From NCBI GenBank assembly GCA_050633785.1, contig JBOEHE010000021.1, positions 114,561 through 178,560 of the forward strand: a stretch of DNA of 64,000 nt, given 5' to 3'. Under the pieces are notes generated by a model that was not told the origin of the DNA, did not search any database, and saw nothing but the letters and a program-made list of their open reading frames with translations. Origin of the DNA: CALKZN01 sp050633785 (GTDB lineage Bacteria > Pseudomonadota > Gammaproteobacteria > Arenicellales > Arenicellaceae). Below, piece by piece: positions 35,965-45,941 of this stretch; within the stretch, counting starts at the first letter, position 1, and each line of letters begins with the position of its first letter. The translations under genes and the position numbers were made by a program.

Positions 35965-36191
35965 ATTCGAGTACCGTATACTTCACGCATAGAGTTGCTA
36001 ATACTAACTTTAGTCCAGAACATCATTAGCGCCAACTCTTTATAGCGTTTTACAGCTATTATTGAAAAGCACATATCCCGCATATACTTTTGGCCCCAAT
36101 CAGAATGCGTTTTATTATAATGATGCCTAAGCCTATTTTCTAACCCTGCCCTGCCTAGTTTTAAATTAATCATTTGTATGCAACTGATTAA

Positions 36192-37379
36192 TTACAATGC
36201 TTCTATAATCATCGCAAAACCCATCCCGGTTCCGATGCACATGGTTACCATGCCATACTTCCCAGAGGTTCTTCTGAGACCATGTAGACAAGTCGCTGTA
36301 CGAATAGCACCCGTAGCTCCAAGTGGATGGCCCAAAGCAATCGCTCCACCTGAAGGATTCACTTTGGCTGGATCAAGCTGCAAATCACCCATTACAGCCA
36401 GAGCTTGCGCGGCAAATGCCTCATTCAGTTCAATCCAGTCCAGTTGATCAAGCCGCAAGCCAGCTCTATTCAGACACAAAGGTATCGCTTCTTTTGGACC
36501 AATACCCATAATAGCCGGATCAACTCCAGCGACAGCTGAAGTAACAAAGCGCCCAATAGGTTCAAGCTTATAACGCTTTAACGCCTTTTCACTGACAAGC
36601 AGCACTGCTGCCGCACCATCTGACATTTGCGATGAATTAGCAGCCGTCACAGAACCGTCAGCACGAAAAACCGTACGCAGCTTTGCCAACACATCAGAGC
36701 TTGACTCTCGAGGACCTTCATCATGGCTTACCAGGCGACGCTGTTCCTGAGTGCTCAGGCCATCTACAGCCAAATGCGATGTAACAACTTCATAAGGCAA
36801 AATCTCTTCTGAGAAATATCCCTTTTCAGTCGCAGCTATTGCACGCCGATGTGACTCTACGGCAAATGCATCTTGTGCTTCACGACTTACCTTCCACTGT
36901 TCTGCCACTTTCTCTGCAGTAATGCCCATGCCGTAGGCAATTGCGACATTGTCATCTCTGAAAACAGTTGGATTCATCGATACTTTATTGCCCATCATAG
37001 GCACCATTGTCATGGATTCGGTACCAGCAGCTATCATAACATCGGCTTCACCAAGACGAATTTTATCTGCTGCCATTGCCACCGCCTGAGAGCCAGAAGA
37101 ACAAAAACGGTTGATAGTGACACCTGGAACTTGATCAGCAAATCCTGCCAACAATAAACCAATCCTGGCAACGTTCATGCCTTGTTCAGCTTCAGGCATA
37201 GCACAACCGACGATAACATCTTCGACATCATCTCTTATCTGCGTAACATCTGCTGTTACACCTTGCAGAACATGCGCCAGCAAGTCATCTGGTCGAGTGT
37301 GTTTAAAGGCTCCACGGTACTTAGCAACAGGACTGCGCACTGCTTTTACTATATAGGCTTCTTGAATTGCTTTTGTCAT
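36192..37379 (-). CDS. Acetyl-CoA acyltransferase (3-ketoacyl-CoA thiolase)
   Basis: 395 residues. It cleaves 3-ketoacyl-CoA to acetyl-CoA and a shortened acyl-CoA. The thiolase catalytic residues are all seen: the nucleophilic Cys in TINRFCSSGSQA (near 92), LNEAFAAQA, the His in GGAIALGHPLGATGA, and the second Cys in VTMCIGTGMGFA. It lies 25 bases downstream of the bifunctional FadN-type gene, so the two form the beta-oxidation pair. It is of the FadA/FadI group, but I leave the symbol blank because the partner is FadN-like rather than FadB. Confidence 0.93.
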   Translation of the reverse strand: MTKAIQEAYIVKAVRSPVAKYRGAFKHTRPDDLLAHVLQGVTADVTQIRDDVEDVIVGCAMPEAEQGMNVARIGLLLAGFADQVPGVTINRFCSSGSQAVAMAADKIRLGEADVMIAAGTESMTMVPMMGNKVSMNPTVFRDDNVAIAYGMGITAEKVAEQWKVSREAQDAFAVESHRRAIAATEKGYFSEEILPYEVVTSHLAVDGLSTQEQRRLVSHDEGPRESSSDVLAKLRTVFRADGSVTAANSSQMSDGAAAVLLVSEKALKRYKLEPIGRFVTSAVAGVDPAIMGIGPKEAIPLCLNRAGLRLDQLDWIELNEAFAAQALAVMGDLQLDPAKVNPSGGAIALGHPLGATGAIRTATCLHGLRRTSGKYGMVTMCIGTGMGFAMIIEAL

Positions 37380-37404
37380 TATGCTGCTCCTAAATTCGTT
37401 AACA

Positions 37405-39777
37405 TTAGTTTCTTAGAGGTTTGCCAGTGGTCAGAGTATGAGCTATACGCTCGCGCGTCTTATCGGTCTGCAGCAATTCAAAGAAAAAGTCTCGCTCCAA
37501 CTTCAACAACCACTCCTGAGTAACATAATCTCCGGCTTCAACATCACCTCCTGTCAGAACGGTCGCAATACCTTCAGCAATTCTATAATCATGTTCAGAA
37601 ATAAAATGCCCCTCAAGCATATTCACAGCAATCATCATCAAACTAGCCCGACCAGGCTTACCAGCAACTTTGATTTTTTCATCTGCAGAAGGTGGTCTAA
37701 AACCACTTTGAGCCAACGATAAAACCTGCGCCTTAGCTACATGTAATAATTCGTGTGCATTAGCAACGACGATGTCTGAATCGACCATTAAACCCAATTG
37801 TTTGGCATCAACAGCGCTGGTCGAGGTTTTTGCCATTGCTGTAACTTCAAAAGCGTGTTTGATATGGGGCATGATATCGCCGCCACGTGCATTCGTAACT
37901 GCTCGCAAAGCCAGTTCTTTCAATCCAGCTCCAGCAGGTAACAAACCAACACCAGCCTCAACCAAACCTATATAGGATTCTTGCGCAGCAACGGTTGTAT
38001 GTGCATGCATTTGAAACTCACAAGCCCCACCCAAAGCCATGCCTTGCACCGCCGCCACCGTTGGGACATAACAATGTTTTAAAGCCATCGAAGCTCGTTG
38101 AAAGTCAGCCACAAAACCAACAATTTCATCCAACTTACCAGCCGCAAATAAATCTGAAGCTTCCTTTAAATTCGCCCCAACACTAAAGGGTGCATCAGGC
38201 TGCCAGACAACCAAACCAGCATGATCTTTTTCAGCTTGTTCACAAGCACTAATAACACTGTGTAGTACTTCAGTGCCAATTGAACGCATCTTGGTGTTAA
38301 ACGTTAGAACAGCAACATCATCACCAGCGTCCCATAGACGCACAGAGTCATTTTCAAAAATAGTCTTGCCTAGTTCGCCCGCCCCCTGTTTGTCTGTTCC
38401 CAGAACATTTTCTCGCAGTACTTGACGTTGATATATCGGGTGCTCTGAAAGTGGTAGGTATTTTTTCTGTTCTGGTGAATAAGAACCCTCTGCTGTGTGG
38501 ATATCAGAGATATCGTCCACCCACCCTGGCAGTTGTGTCGACGCAAGCAAATTTTCAGCAGACAACTCTTCTCGCACAATACCGACAATATCCGACCAAC
38601 CGATTGCCTGCATGATTTCAAAGGGCCCCTGACTCCAACCAAAGCCCCAACGAATAGCAAAGTCTACATCTCTGGCGGTCGTCGCAATATCAGTTAACGT
38701 TACAATGCAATAATGGAACAGGTCGCACAAACTACTCCAGATAAATTTGGCTTGCGCATCCTCACTGGCGCGCAATAAACTTACTTTCTCACCCCAGTCT
38801 CTATTACGGAGAATGGCTGCAACTTCATCTGAAATAGCACCATCTGCATCAACATAATTATTAACAGCTGGATTAAATACCTGTTTACCTTTATTGATAT
38901 AGACACCTTTACGTGTCTTTTGACCTAAAGCTCCCTGTTCAACCATTGTCGCTATATAAGCAGGAACCTGATACAAACCCTGCCAAGGGTCATCATTCAA
39001 ATTCACCTTCAAGGTATTAATTACATGGCCCAAAGTATCTAAGCCAACAACGTCTGCGGTTCTGAAAGTACCTGATTTTGGACGCCCCATAGGTTTACCG
39101 GTAATCTGATCCACAACTTCAAAGGGTATTGCCAAACGTTCAGCATGATGCATTATTGCCAACAAGCTGAATACACCAATACGATTACCAATAAAATTTG
39201 GCGTATCTTTAGCAATAACCACACCCTTGCCCAATGCAGTGACACAAAATGCTTCCAATGCAGTGACAACAGCAGCATCAGTATTTTTGCAGGGAATAAT
39301 TTCCAACAGATGCATATAACGTGGAGGGTTAAAAAAGTGGATTCCCAAAAACCGTTGTCGCAAACGTTGATTGAGCACTGTAGACAACTCATTGATACTT
39401 AAACCAGAAGTATTTGATGCAAGAATAGCATGGTCATTAACATGCGGTTCGATAGTGTCATAGAGCTGTTTCTTCCATTCCATCTTTTCAGCAATAGCCT
39501 CAATGATCAAATCACAATCCTGCAACTGCTGCAGGTCATCATCATAATTAGCTGGCGTTATCCTGCCAGCCCAAGCATTATTCGCAAGAGGGGCAGGTTT
39601 CAACTTGGCGAGTTGTTTGATGGCCTTGTTGGCAATTGCTGATTTATCACCTTCCTTTGCAGGTAAATCATACAAGACCACTTCGACCCTTGAATTGATC
39701 AAATGAGCGGCAATCTGCGCCCCCATAACACCAGCACCAAGCACAGCTACTTTCTTTATGATTCGGTTTTTATTCAT
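37405..39777 (-). CDS. fadN: 3-hydroxyacyl-CoA dehydrogenase / enoyl-CoA hydratase (FadN-type)
   Basis: 790 residues. The N-terminus is the dehydrogenase: NAD motif VAVLGAGVMGAQIAAHL, ILASNTSGLSINEL, and the catalytic His in GIHFFNPPRYMHLLE (near 145). The C-terminal about 300 residues are a crotonase-fold hydratase (AVQGMALGGACEFQMHA, then GLVEAGVGLLPAGAGLKEL). This dehydrogenase-first order and the length match Bacillus FadN, opposite to E. coli FadB. It catalyses the hydration and oxidation steps of beta-oxidation. The ribosome site AGAGG is good; the thiolase gene follows after 25 bases. Confidence 0.92.
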   Translation of the reverse strand: MNKNRIIKKVAVLGAGVMGAQIAAHLINSRVEVVLYDLPAKEGDKSAIANKAIKQLAKLKPAPLANNAWAGRITPANYDDDLQQLQDCDLIIEAIAEKMEWKKQLYDTIEPHVNDHAILASNTSGLSINELSTVLNQRLRQRFLGIHFFNPPRYMHLLEIIPCKNTDAAVVTALEAFCVTALGKGVVIAKDTPNFIGNRIGVFSLLAIMHHAERLAIPFEVVDQITGKPMGRPKSGTFRTADVVGLDTLGHVINTLKVNLNDDPWQGLYQVPAYIATMVEQGALGQKTRKGVYINKGKQVFNPAVNNYVDADGAISDEVAAILRNRDWGEKVSLLRASEDAQAKFIWSSLCDLFHYCIVTLTDIATTARDVDFAIRWGFGWSQGPFEIMQAIGWSDIVGIVREELSAENLLASTQLPGWVDDISDIHTAEGSYSPEQKKYLPLSEHPIYQRQVLRENVLGTDKQGAGELGKTIFENDSVRLWDAGDDVAVLTFNTKMRSIGTEVLHSVISACEQAEKDHAGLVVWQPDAPFSVGANLKEASDLFAAGKLDEIVGFVADFQRASMALKHCYVPTVAAVQGMALGGACEFQMHAHTTVAAQESYIGLVEAGVGLLPAGAGLKELALRAVTNARGGDIMPHIKHAFEVTAMAKTSTSAVDAKQLGLMVDSDIVVANAHELLHVAKAQVLSLAQSGFRPPSADEKIKVAGKPGRASLMMIAVNMLEGHFISEHDYRIAEGIATVLTGGDVEAGDYVTQEWLLKLERDFFFELLQTDKTRERIAHTLTTGKPLRN

Positions 39778-39833
39778 ATTACCTCTATTGTGTCTGTTCT
39801 AGCATCAAGCTGAATGTTTATTCCAAGCTATGC

Positions 39834-41912
39834 CTATGTTATCGATATCTGATGGGCCAAACGCACACCATCATTAATTGCTTTTTTTGCATCAATCTCT
39901 TGTGCCAAGTGAGCACCACCAATGATATGGACTGATTGCTCTGAACGGTTTTCTGTAACTCTATTTCCTTCTACACGACCGGTTTTAATCAAATCATCAT
40001 ACAATTGATTGTTTGATAACTGACCAGCGCATAACACCACCGTATCTACCTCTAATACCTGTTTTTCACCCTGACAAGTGATATGTAAACCTTGTTCATT
40101 AATCGCTTCATAGCTGACACCCGACATCATTTTCACTCCTTTATCTTTGAGTGACTGTCGGTGAATCCAGCCTGTTGTTTTGCCCAGCCTTTTACCCGGT
40201 TTATCGGTTTTACGCTGCAACAGATATATCTCTCTAAATGGCGCATCAGCATGCTTTTCTTTAACAGCACCGCCGTGTTGATAATCAGAATCAATGCCCC
40301 ACTCGTCAAAAAAAGCAGCTTTATCCAGAGATGTTGAAACATCTCTGGGGTCATGTAGCAAATACTCTGCAGTATCAAAACCGATACCTCCAGCTCCGAT
40401 AATCGCCACTCGTTTTCCTACTGCTTTTTTGTGCAGCAACACCTCTTGATAATCAAGCACATTGGCAAGGCCTACACCATCAATTTGCGGAATTCTGGGC
40501 CGGACACCAGACGCTATCACCACCGTTGAAAATGTATCTAAATCTTCACAACCAGCTTTAGTATTCAAACGCAACTCTATATCAAGTTGATTTAATTTAT
40601 AGTGAAAATAGCGTAAGGTTTCACGGAACTCTTCCTTCCCTGGAATTTCTTTCGCGATATTAAATTGCCCACCAATTTGACCTTGGCGTTCAAATACCAC
40701 CACTTTGTGCCCAAGTTCACTTGCTTCAATTGCAAATGAAAGACCTGCTGGCCCAGCACCAACAACTGCTATGGTTTTAGGTTGCGTTGTTTTTACTTGA
40801 TTGAACTCTGTTTCATGACAAGCTTTGGGGTTCACCAGACAACTGGCAACCAATCCCTTAAACGCATGATCCAAACACGCTTGATTACAACTTATACAGG
40901 TATTGATTTCATCCGCAAGACCTTGCTCCGCTTTGTTAACAAAATCAGGGTCAGCCAGAAAAGGCCTAGCCATGGACACCATATCAGCCTGTCCTTCCGA
41001 CAGAATTGTTTCTGCTACCTCAGGTACATTAATTCGATTGGTTGTGACTAAAGGGATGGAAACATGTTCGCGTAGCCGCTCAGTCACCCAACTGAATGCC
41101 GCTCGAGGAACCATGGTAGCTATAGTAGGAATACGTGCTTCATGCCAGCCTATTCCGGTATTAATCAGAGTAACACCAGCCTGTTCCAGCAACTTTGCCT
41201 GCTCAACCACCTCCTGCCAGCTAGAGCCCTGCTCTACCAGATCCAATAAAGACAAACGGAAAATTACAATAAATTCAGTTCCCACTTTCTCTCTAATCGC
41301 CCGGACGATATCCAAGGATAAACGCGCCCGGTTTTCCATATTTCCACCATAATCATCTTGACGGTGATTCGTCCTTGGTGCCATAAACTCATTAAGCAAA
41401 TACCCTTCAGACCCCATCACTTCAACACCATCATATCCGGCTTGTTGAGCCAACTCCGCACAACGGGCAAAGTCTCGGATTGTTTTTCGGATACCCCTGA
41501 GTGATAAAGCTCTCGGTTTAAATGGAGAAATAGGTGATTTAATCGCAGAGGGAGCAACACAAAAAGGATGGTAAGCGTATCGACCTGCATGCAGTATCTG
41601 CAGACATATCTTAGCGCCTTCCACAGCATGCACAGCTTCAGTAATTTCAGTATGTTTCTTTATATGTCTGGTATGACTCAATTGCGCTGCAATCGGCTTC
41701 ACTCTTCCAGCAAAATTAGGGGCGATTCCTCCTGTAACTATTAAGCCAACTCCTCCTTGCGCACGTTCTGAGAAATAGCGAGCCAGCTTGTTGGAACCCT
41801 GTTTACTTTCTTCTAAACCTGTATGCATCGATCCCATAAGCACTCGGTTTTTAAGTTGAGTAAAACCCAAATCCAAAGGTCGCAACAAATGAGGATAGTG
41901 ACTTCCAGACAT
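39834..41912 (-). CDS. fadH: 2,4-dienoyl-CoA reductase (NADPH)
   Basis: 692 residues, slightly longer than E. coli FadH (672). It reduces 2,4-dienoyl-CoA from unsaturated fatty acids. The N-terminal old-yellow-enzyme barrel has LKNRVLMGSMHTG, the catalytic GVEVMGSEGYLLNEFMAPRTN and AGVTLINTGIGWHEARIPTI; the 4Fe-4S cluster ligands are in CISCNQACLDHAF (near 341). The C-terminal half is a two-dinucleotide-binding reductase (VVGAGPAGLSFAIEAS; VAIIGAGGIGFDTAEYL). Its ATG follows the TetR stop immediately (TAAATG), with GGAG inside the TetR end. Confidence 0.93.
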   Translation of the reverse strand: MSGSHYPHLLRPLDLGFTQLKNRVLMGSMHTGLEESKQGSNKLARYFSERAQGGVGLIVTGGIAPNFAGRVKPIAAQLSHTRHIKKHTEITEAVHAVEGAKICLQILHAGRYAYHPFCVAPSAIKSPISPFKPRALSLRGIRKTIRDFARCAELAQQAGYDGVEVMGSEGYLLNEFMAPRTNHRQDDYGGNMENRARLSLDIVRAIREKVGTEFIVIFRLSLLDLVEQGSSWQEVVEQAKLLEQAGVTLINTGIGWHEARIPTIATMVPRAAFSWVTERLREHVSIPLVTTNRINVPEVAETILSEGQADMVSMARPFLADPDFVNKAEQGLADEINTCISCNQACLDHAFKGLVASCLVNPKACHETEFNQVKTTQPKTIAVVGAGPAGLSFAIEASELGHKVVVFERQGQIGGQFNIAKEIPGKEEFRETLRYFHYKLNQLDIELRLNTKAGCEDLDTFSTVVIASGVRPRIPQIDGVGLANVLDYQEVLLHKKAVGKRVAIIGAGGIGFDTAEYLLHDPRDVSTSLDKAAFFDEWGIDSDYQHGGAVKEKHADAPFREIYLLQRKTDKPGKRLGKTTGWIHRQSLKDKGVKMMSGVSYEAINEQGLHITCQGEKQVLEVDTVVLCAGQLSNNQLYDDLIKTGRVEGNRVTENRSEQSVHIIGGAHLAQEIDAKKAINDGVRLAHQISIT

Positions 41913-42650
41913 TTATAGTGTTTCTCCATCGTAGTTGACCAATTTAGCAATCATGGCAATGAGGTTTTGAAAGTACTGTTCTATATCAACATGGTATTGC
42001 TTGCTTTTCCATGGCTTTAAATACGAATCCTGCAACATCACTAAAACCGTATTTGCCACAAAATCAATATTATTACGCTTTCCATCTACTTTAAACAAAC
42101 CCGCTTTGATTCCCTGCTGAATGATCAATGCATAATTATCGATAGCCTGTAACTCGATAGCTTTCGACTGTTTCTGTTTCTCCAGGGGTAAGCAGCGGGT
42201 TTCGAAATATAAAAAGAAAAACCAGGACTGCAATAAGTGACTTGAATATAAATGCTGTTGAATTGTTACTGACAAACGTTGCCAATCATTAGCCTGTTGC
42301 TGCCCAACATCAATAACTTGCTTCGAAATTAATTCGACCATATCCATCACCATGACAGCGATATCCTCTTTTTTATTAATACAGGAATACATACTTCCCA
42401 TACTAATACCGGTTTCCTGACATAAGTCACGAACAGACATCTCATAAAAACCAATGTGCGATGAAATAGAAAACGTTGCTTCAAAGACTTTCTGTAAGTG
42501 ACGCACAGCAACTCGTTCTTTCTTGATTTTAACGATTCCTGGATGCCTTTGATGGACCGTACTATAGAGGCCATCACCGGCATAGGGAAACCCATCTGCA
42601 AAATCGGCAAATGAGGTTAAACCGGACAGTTTCAGTGGTATTACTGACAT
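41913..42650 (-). CDS. TetR family regulator in the fatty-acid locus
   Basis: About 245 residues with the start chosen. A TetR-type helix-turn-helix is seen late: FEATFSISSHIGFYEMSVRDLCQETGISMGSMYSCINKKED. That leaves about 50 residues before it, more than usual. The frame is open to a TTG at 42728; I use ATG 42650, but neither has a clear ribosome site. The C-terminal domain (LQSWFFFLYFETRCLPLEKQ...) would bind an effector, plausibly acyl-CoA, given the setting: it is joined directly to fadH and divergent from fadE, with a 10-bp palindrome in the gap. Confidence 0.8.
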   Translation of the reverse strand: MSVIPLKLSGLTSFADFADGFPYAGDGLYSTVHQRHPGIVKIKKERVAVRHLQKVFEATFSISSHIGFYEMSVRDLCQETGISMGSMYSCINKKEDIAVMVMDMVELISKQVIDVGQQQANDWQRLSVTIQQHLYSSHLLQSWFFFLYFETRCLPLEKQKQSKAIELQAIDNYALIIQQGIKAGLFKVDGKRNNIDFVANTVLVMLQDSYLKPWKSKQYHVDIEQYFQNLIAMIAKLVNYDGETL

Positions 42651-42749
42651 TAGAAGTTCAGTGGCATCTGTTTCAGTATTAGGCCCATCATTACAAAATA
42701 CATTTATCTCTTGATTTAACGATGGCAAAACTATAACCTATTTTTAGAA

Positions 42750-42759
42750 CGAGCGCTCG
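42750..42759. promoter_or_regulatory. Palindrome CGAGCGCTCG between tetR and fadE
   Basis: A perfect 10-bp palindrome, GC-rich in an AT-rich gap, with partial symmetry further out. It lies about 80 bp before the fadE ATG and about 100 bp before the tetR ATG, in the shared promoter region, as expected for a TetR-family operator. Confidence 0.5.
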
Positions 42760-42838
42760 CTTTTTTTATTGATTTAGTAAAAAGCACTAAACATAAGGCG
42801 TGCCAAGAACACCCAACCTATTTCTCTAGAGGTGAACC

Positions 42839-45307
42839 ATGACATTTTCTATCATTCTTTTAGCAGTAGCAGCCTGCATTGCGTTAAGCTACCTTCAACA
42901 TTCATTGATAGTAACTGCACTCACCTACGGTGCTATAACATTGCTATCAATGATCAGCAACGTATCTCCAGCACTAACTCTCTTATTAGCAGCAATTACC
43001 ATTATCACTGGAACGCTATCAATCCCCAGCTTGCGGATAAACCTTATCAGCAAAAAGATACATCTCTGGTTTCGCAAAGTATTGCCCGAAATTTCAGAAA
43101 CAGAACAGGAAGCGATTGATGCTGGCACAGTCTGGTGGGATGGAGAACTTTTCAGTGGCAAACCCGATTGGCAGAAACTTTTAACGCTGCCAAAGCCAGG
43201 ATTTACCGATGAGGAACAGGCTTTTATAGATGGTCCAGCAAATGAGTTGTGCCGTATGGTAGACAATTGGGACATCAACCATAACACCACTGTCATTCCT
43301 GAAAAAGTTGAACAATTTATCAAGGAAAAAGGGTTTCTAGGCATGATCATACCTAAGGAATATGGCGGCCTTGAATTTTCAGGCATGGCACAGACAGAAA
43401 TTATCACCAAAATCTCTGCAACCGGAGGCTGCGTCTCTAACTTCATCAACGTTCCAAACTCTCTTGGTCCAGGGGAATTGTTGATGAAATATGGGACTGA
43501 AGAACAGAAAAAGCATTACCTTCCTCGTCTAGCAAGCGGCATAGATGTGCCTTGCTTTGCATTGACTGGAGCCCTTGCTGGATCTGATGCCACCTCTCTG
43601 CCCGACACTGGGATTATTTGCAAAGGCACGTATAAAGGCAAAAAAGTATTGGGGATGAAGCTCAATTTCAAAAAACGCTATATTACCTTAGCTCCCGTAG
43701 CCACTCTGATCGGTCTGGCTTTTCGCCTGCAAGACCCAGACCACCTGATCGGCGATATCGATGATTACGGCATTACCTGCGCTCTTATCCCCCGCGAAAC
43801 AAAAGGCGTCAATATTGGCCGTCGCCACAAGCCCATAGGCGATGCATTTCTAAATGGTCCGATAGAGGGAGATAATGTCTTTGTTCCATTGGATTACATC
43901 ATAGGCGGACCGGAAATGGCCGGCAAAGGCTGGGCTATGCTGGTAAACTGCTTGTCTGTCGGAAGGTGCGTTACTTTGCCAAGCGTCTCAAACTCCATGT
44001 CAAAACATTTGTTAATGGGAACGACCGCCTATGCCGCATTACGCCAGCAGTTTGGATTACCAATCAGCAAATTTGAAGGAGTACAAAAACCCTTAGCGCG
44101 AATGGCAGGCCTGGCTTATATCATCAATGCAGCCAGACTGCATACAGCACAATCTCTATCACATGGCGAAAAACCCAGCGTACCCTCAGCCATCATCAAA
44201 TACCACCTGACTGAAATGGCCCGTCAAGTCAGCATAGATGCTATGGACATTCATGGCGGCAAAGCCATTATGACCGGGCCCAAGAACTATGTTGCTGATT
44301 CTTACAGTTCAGTCCCGATCGCCATCACTGTAGAGGGGGCGAATATAATGACCCGCAACCTGATGATTTTTGGTCAAGGAGCAACCCGCAGCCACCCCTA
44401 TGTCCTCAAAGAAATGCAACTGGCCAATGATGAGGTTACCGATGACAGCACAGCGGCATTTGATGATGTATTTTTCAAACATGTTGGTTTCTCTTTAACC
44501 AATGGTGCCCGCGCATTCGTTATGGGCTTAACTGGCTCACACTTTGCCAGCAGCCCAACTGAAAACAGCAATAGCAAACTGAAACGTCATTATCAAGAGT
44601 TGAATCGTTTGAGCGCAGCCTTTGCTTTGATAGCTGATATCTCAATGCTGACCCTGCAATCAAAACTTAAGTTCAAAGAAATGTTGTCTGCCCGACTGGG
44701 CGATTTACTCAGCAACTTATATCTTGCCAGCATGGTTCTAAAGCACTATGAAAACAGCGATTGCCCTGAAGAGGAATACCCTGTAATCGAATGGTGCATG
44801 AGTTATCTTATGAATCGCTATCAGCTAGCCATGCAGGAAATATTGCAAAATTACCCTAACCGCTTTCTAGCATTTAAGATGAAAGCCACTATCTTTCCAT
44901 TGGGAGCACACTTCGATGCTCCCAGCGATGAACTCAGCCAGAAACTCGCTACATTGTTCACATCAAACAGCGAAACACGTCAACGTCTGCTGACCGGCTG
45001 TTTCAGCGATAACTTATCGACCAACCCTATTGGTCAAGTCAACGCAACGTTCATGCACAGTCTAGAACTTGCCCCTTTGTTCAAAAAAATCCGCCTCGCT
45101 ATCAAAGCTGGAGAGATTGAAAAAGCACTTGGCGCCCAGCAAATAGAGTTAGCTTTAACAGCGAAGGTAATAACCGATGACGAAGCCAAGCAACTCTCTG
45201 ACTTTGATGACGCACTAATGGATATTATTCATGTAGACCACTTTGCCCCTGAGGAATTAATCAGGACAAACAAGGCAAAACCACGAAAAGTAGCCAAAGC
45301 CTCTTAA
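42839..45307 (+). CDS. fadE: Acyl-CoA dehydrogenase FadE
   Basis: 822 residues, near E. coli FadE (814). It introduces the first double bond in beta-oxidation. Two or three N-terminal hydrophobic helices (about residues 3-60) are typical of FadE, followed by the FAD/acyl-CoA domains: GFLGMIIPKEYGGLEFS, FALTGALAGSDATSLPDTG, AGKGWAMLVNCLSVGRCVTLP, and MDIHGGKAIMTGPKNYV in place of the usual acyl-CoA dehydrogenase end, then a long C-terminal extension. It is monocistronic and divergent from tetR-fadH, and followed by a GC-rich hairpin. Confidence 0.96.
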   Translation: MTFSIILLAVAACIALSYLQHSLIVTALTYGAITLLSMISNVSPALTLLLAAITIITGTLSIPSLRINLISKKIHLWFRKVLPEISETEQEAIDAGTVWWDGELFSGKPDWQKLLTLPKPGFTDEEQAFIDGPANELCRMVDNWDINHNTTVIPEKVEQFIKEKGFLGMIIPKEYGGLEFSGMAQTEIITKISATGGCVSNFINVPNSLGPGELLMKYGTEEQKKHYLPRLASGIDVPCFALTGALAGSDATSLPDTGIICKGTYKGKKVLGMKLNFKKRYITLAPVATLIGLAFRLQDPDHLIGDIDDYGITCALIPRETKGVNIGRRHKPIGDAFLNGPIEGDNVFVPLDYIIGGPEMAGKGWAMLVNCLSVGRCVTLPSVSNSMSKHLLMGTTAYAALRQQFGLPISKFEGVQKPLARMAGLAYIINAARLHTAQSLSHGEKPSVPSAIIKYHLTEMARQVSIDAMDIHGGKAIMTGPKNYVADSYSSVPIAITVEGANIMTRNLMIFGQGATRSHPYVLKEMQLANDEVTDDSTAAFDDVFFKHVGFSLTNGARAFVMGLTGSHFASSPTENSNSKLKRHYQELNRLSAAFALIADISMLTLQSKLKFKEMLSARLGDLLSNLYLASMVLKHYENSDCPEEEYPVIEWCMSYLMNRYQLAMQEILQNYPNRFLAFKMKATIFPLGAHFDAPSDELSQKLATLFTSNSETRQRLLTGCFSDNLSTNPIGQVNATFMHSLELAPLFKKIRLAIKAGEIEKALGAQQIELALTAKVITDDEAKQLSDFDDALMDIIHVDHFAPEELIRTNKAKPRKVAKAS

Positions 45308-45324
45308 TTAAGCCACTGCTGTCA

Positions 45325-45357
45325 ACCGGGCTGAAAACTCATTCACTCCAGCCCGGT
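45325..45357 (+). terminator. Hairpin downstream of fadE
   Basis: ACCGGGCTG and CAGCCCGGT form a 9-bp GC-rich stem with a 15-base loop, starting 18 bp after the fadE stop. The following sequence is AT-rich but without a strict T run. Confidence 0.6.
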
Positions 45358-45494
45358 CAATATATTCTCTACCCCTTCGCACTCTGTTATCACAAACAAC
45401 CAAAGAATTTGACTAATCCCTTGCAAATACAGGTGAGATAAACCCGAATGCTCCGGTCTTAGAACAGGATTGAAACTGTTTTGGAAGATTCTTT

Positions 45495-45941
45495 ATGGGC
45501 AAACAACGAAAAACAACTCGAAAATACTCACCAAAACCAATAAGTAAAATCGCTTTGCTGAAGTTATCAGGCATTGCGTTGCTTTTGTTCGCAATAGCCT
45601 CATTTGCCATGGTCAAAAGTGAACAGAAATCAAAGATTGAACACGATCTATCTATTATCGGCAAAGGCACCCCTGCCCTGGTGCAAATTCATGATCCCAA
45701 ATGCCAACTATGCAGACGATTGCAGCGCGTTGTGGGTAACGTCAAAGGGGATTTCGAAGGCAAAGTATTATTCAGGACCGCTGTAATCACGAGCGAAAAA
45801 GGTCGAAAGTTTGCGGCGCGTTATAATGTACCTCATGTAACGCTGCTATTGTTTGATAAACGAGGCAAGCATGTCGATACTTTACGTGGAGTAAGCTCAA
45901 AGCAAGAAGTGCATGAAGCCTTGAGTAAAATTTCTCAATGA
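45495..45941 (+). CDS. Membrane-anchored thioredoxin-like protein
   Basis: 148 residues. A basic N-terminus (KQRKTTRKYSPKPISK) precedes one membrane helix (about residues 25-41), then a thioredoxin-like domain facing the periplasm: PALVQIHDPKCQLCRRLQRV holds CQLC near residue 73, and ARYNVPHVTLLLFDKRGKHVDTLRG gives the cis-proline strand. CQLC is an unusual active-site dipeptide, so the redox role (reductase or isomerase) is uncertain. It ends inside the end of the convergent reverse-transcriptase gene (7-base overlap). Confidence 0.8.
   Translation: MGKQRKTTRKYSPKPISKIALLKLSGIALLLFAIASFAMVKSEQKSKIEHDLSIIGKGTPALVQIHDPKCQLCRRLQRVVGNVKGDFEGKVLFRTAVITSEKGRKFAARYNVPHVTLLLFDKRGKHVDTLRGVSSKQEVHEALSKISQ

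Noticed and set aside
35961..36173. 70-codon minus-strand ORF between the thiolase gene and fadD, overlapping the fadD start by 4 bases
   Set aside because: No recognised features, no good ribosome site and unusual composition; the overlap alone is not enough.
42925..43449. 174-codon ORF antisense to fadE
   Set aside because: Shadow of a well-supported acyl-CoA dehydrogenase.
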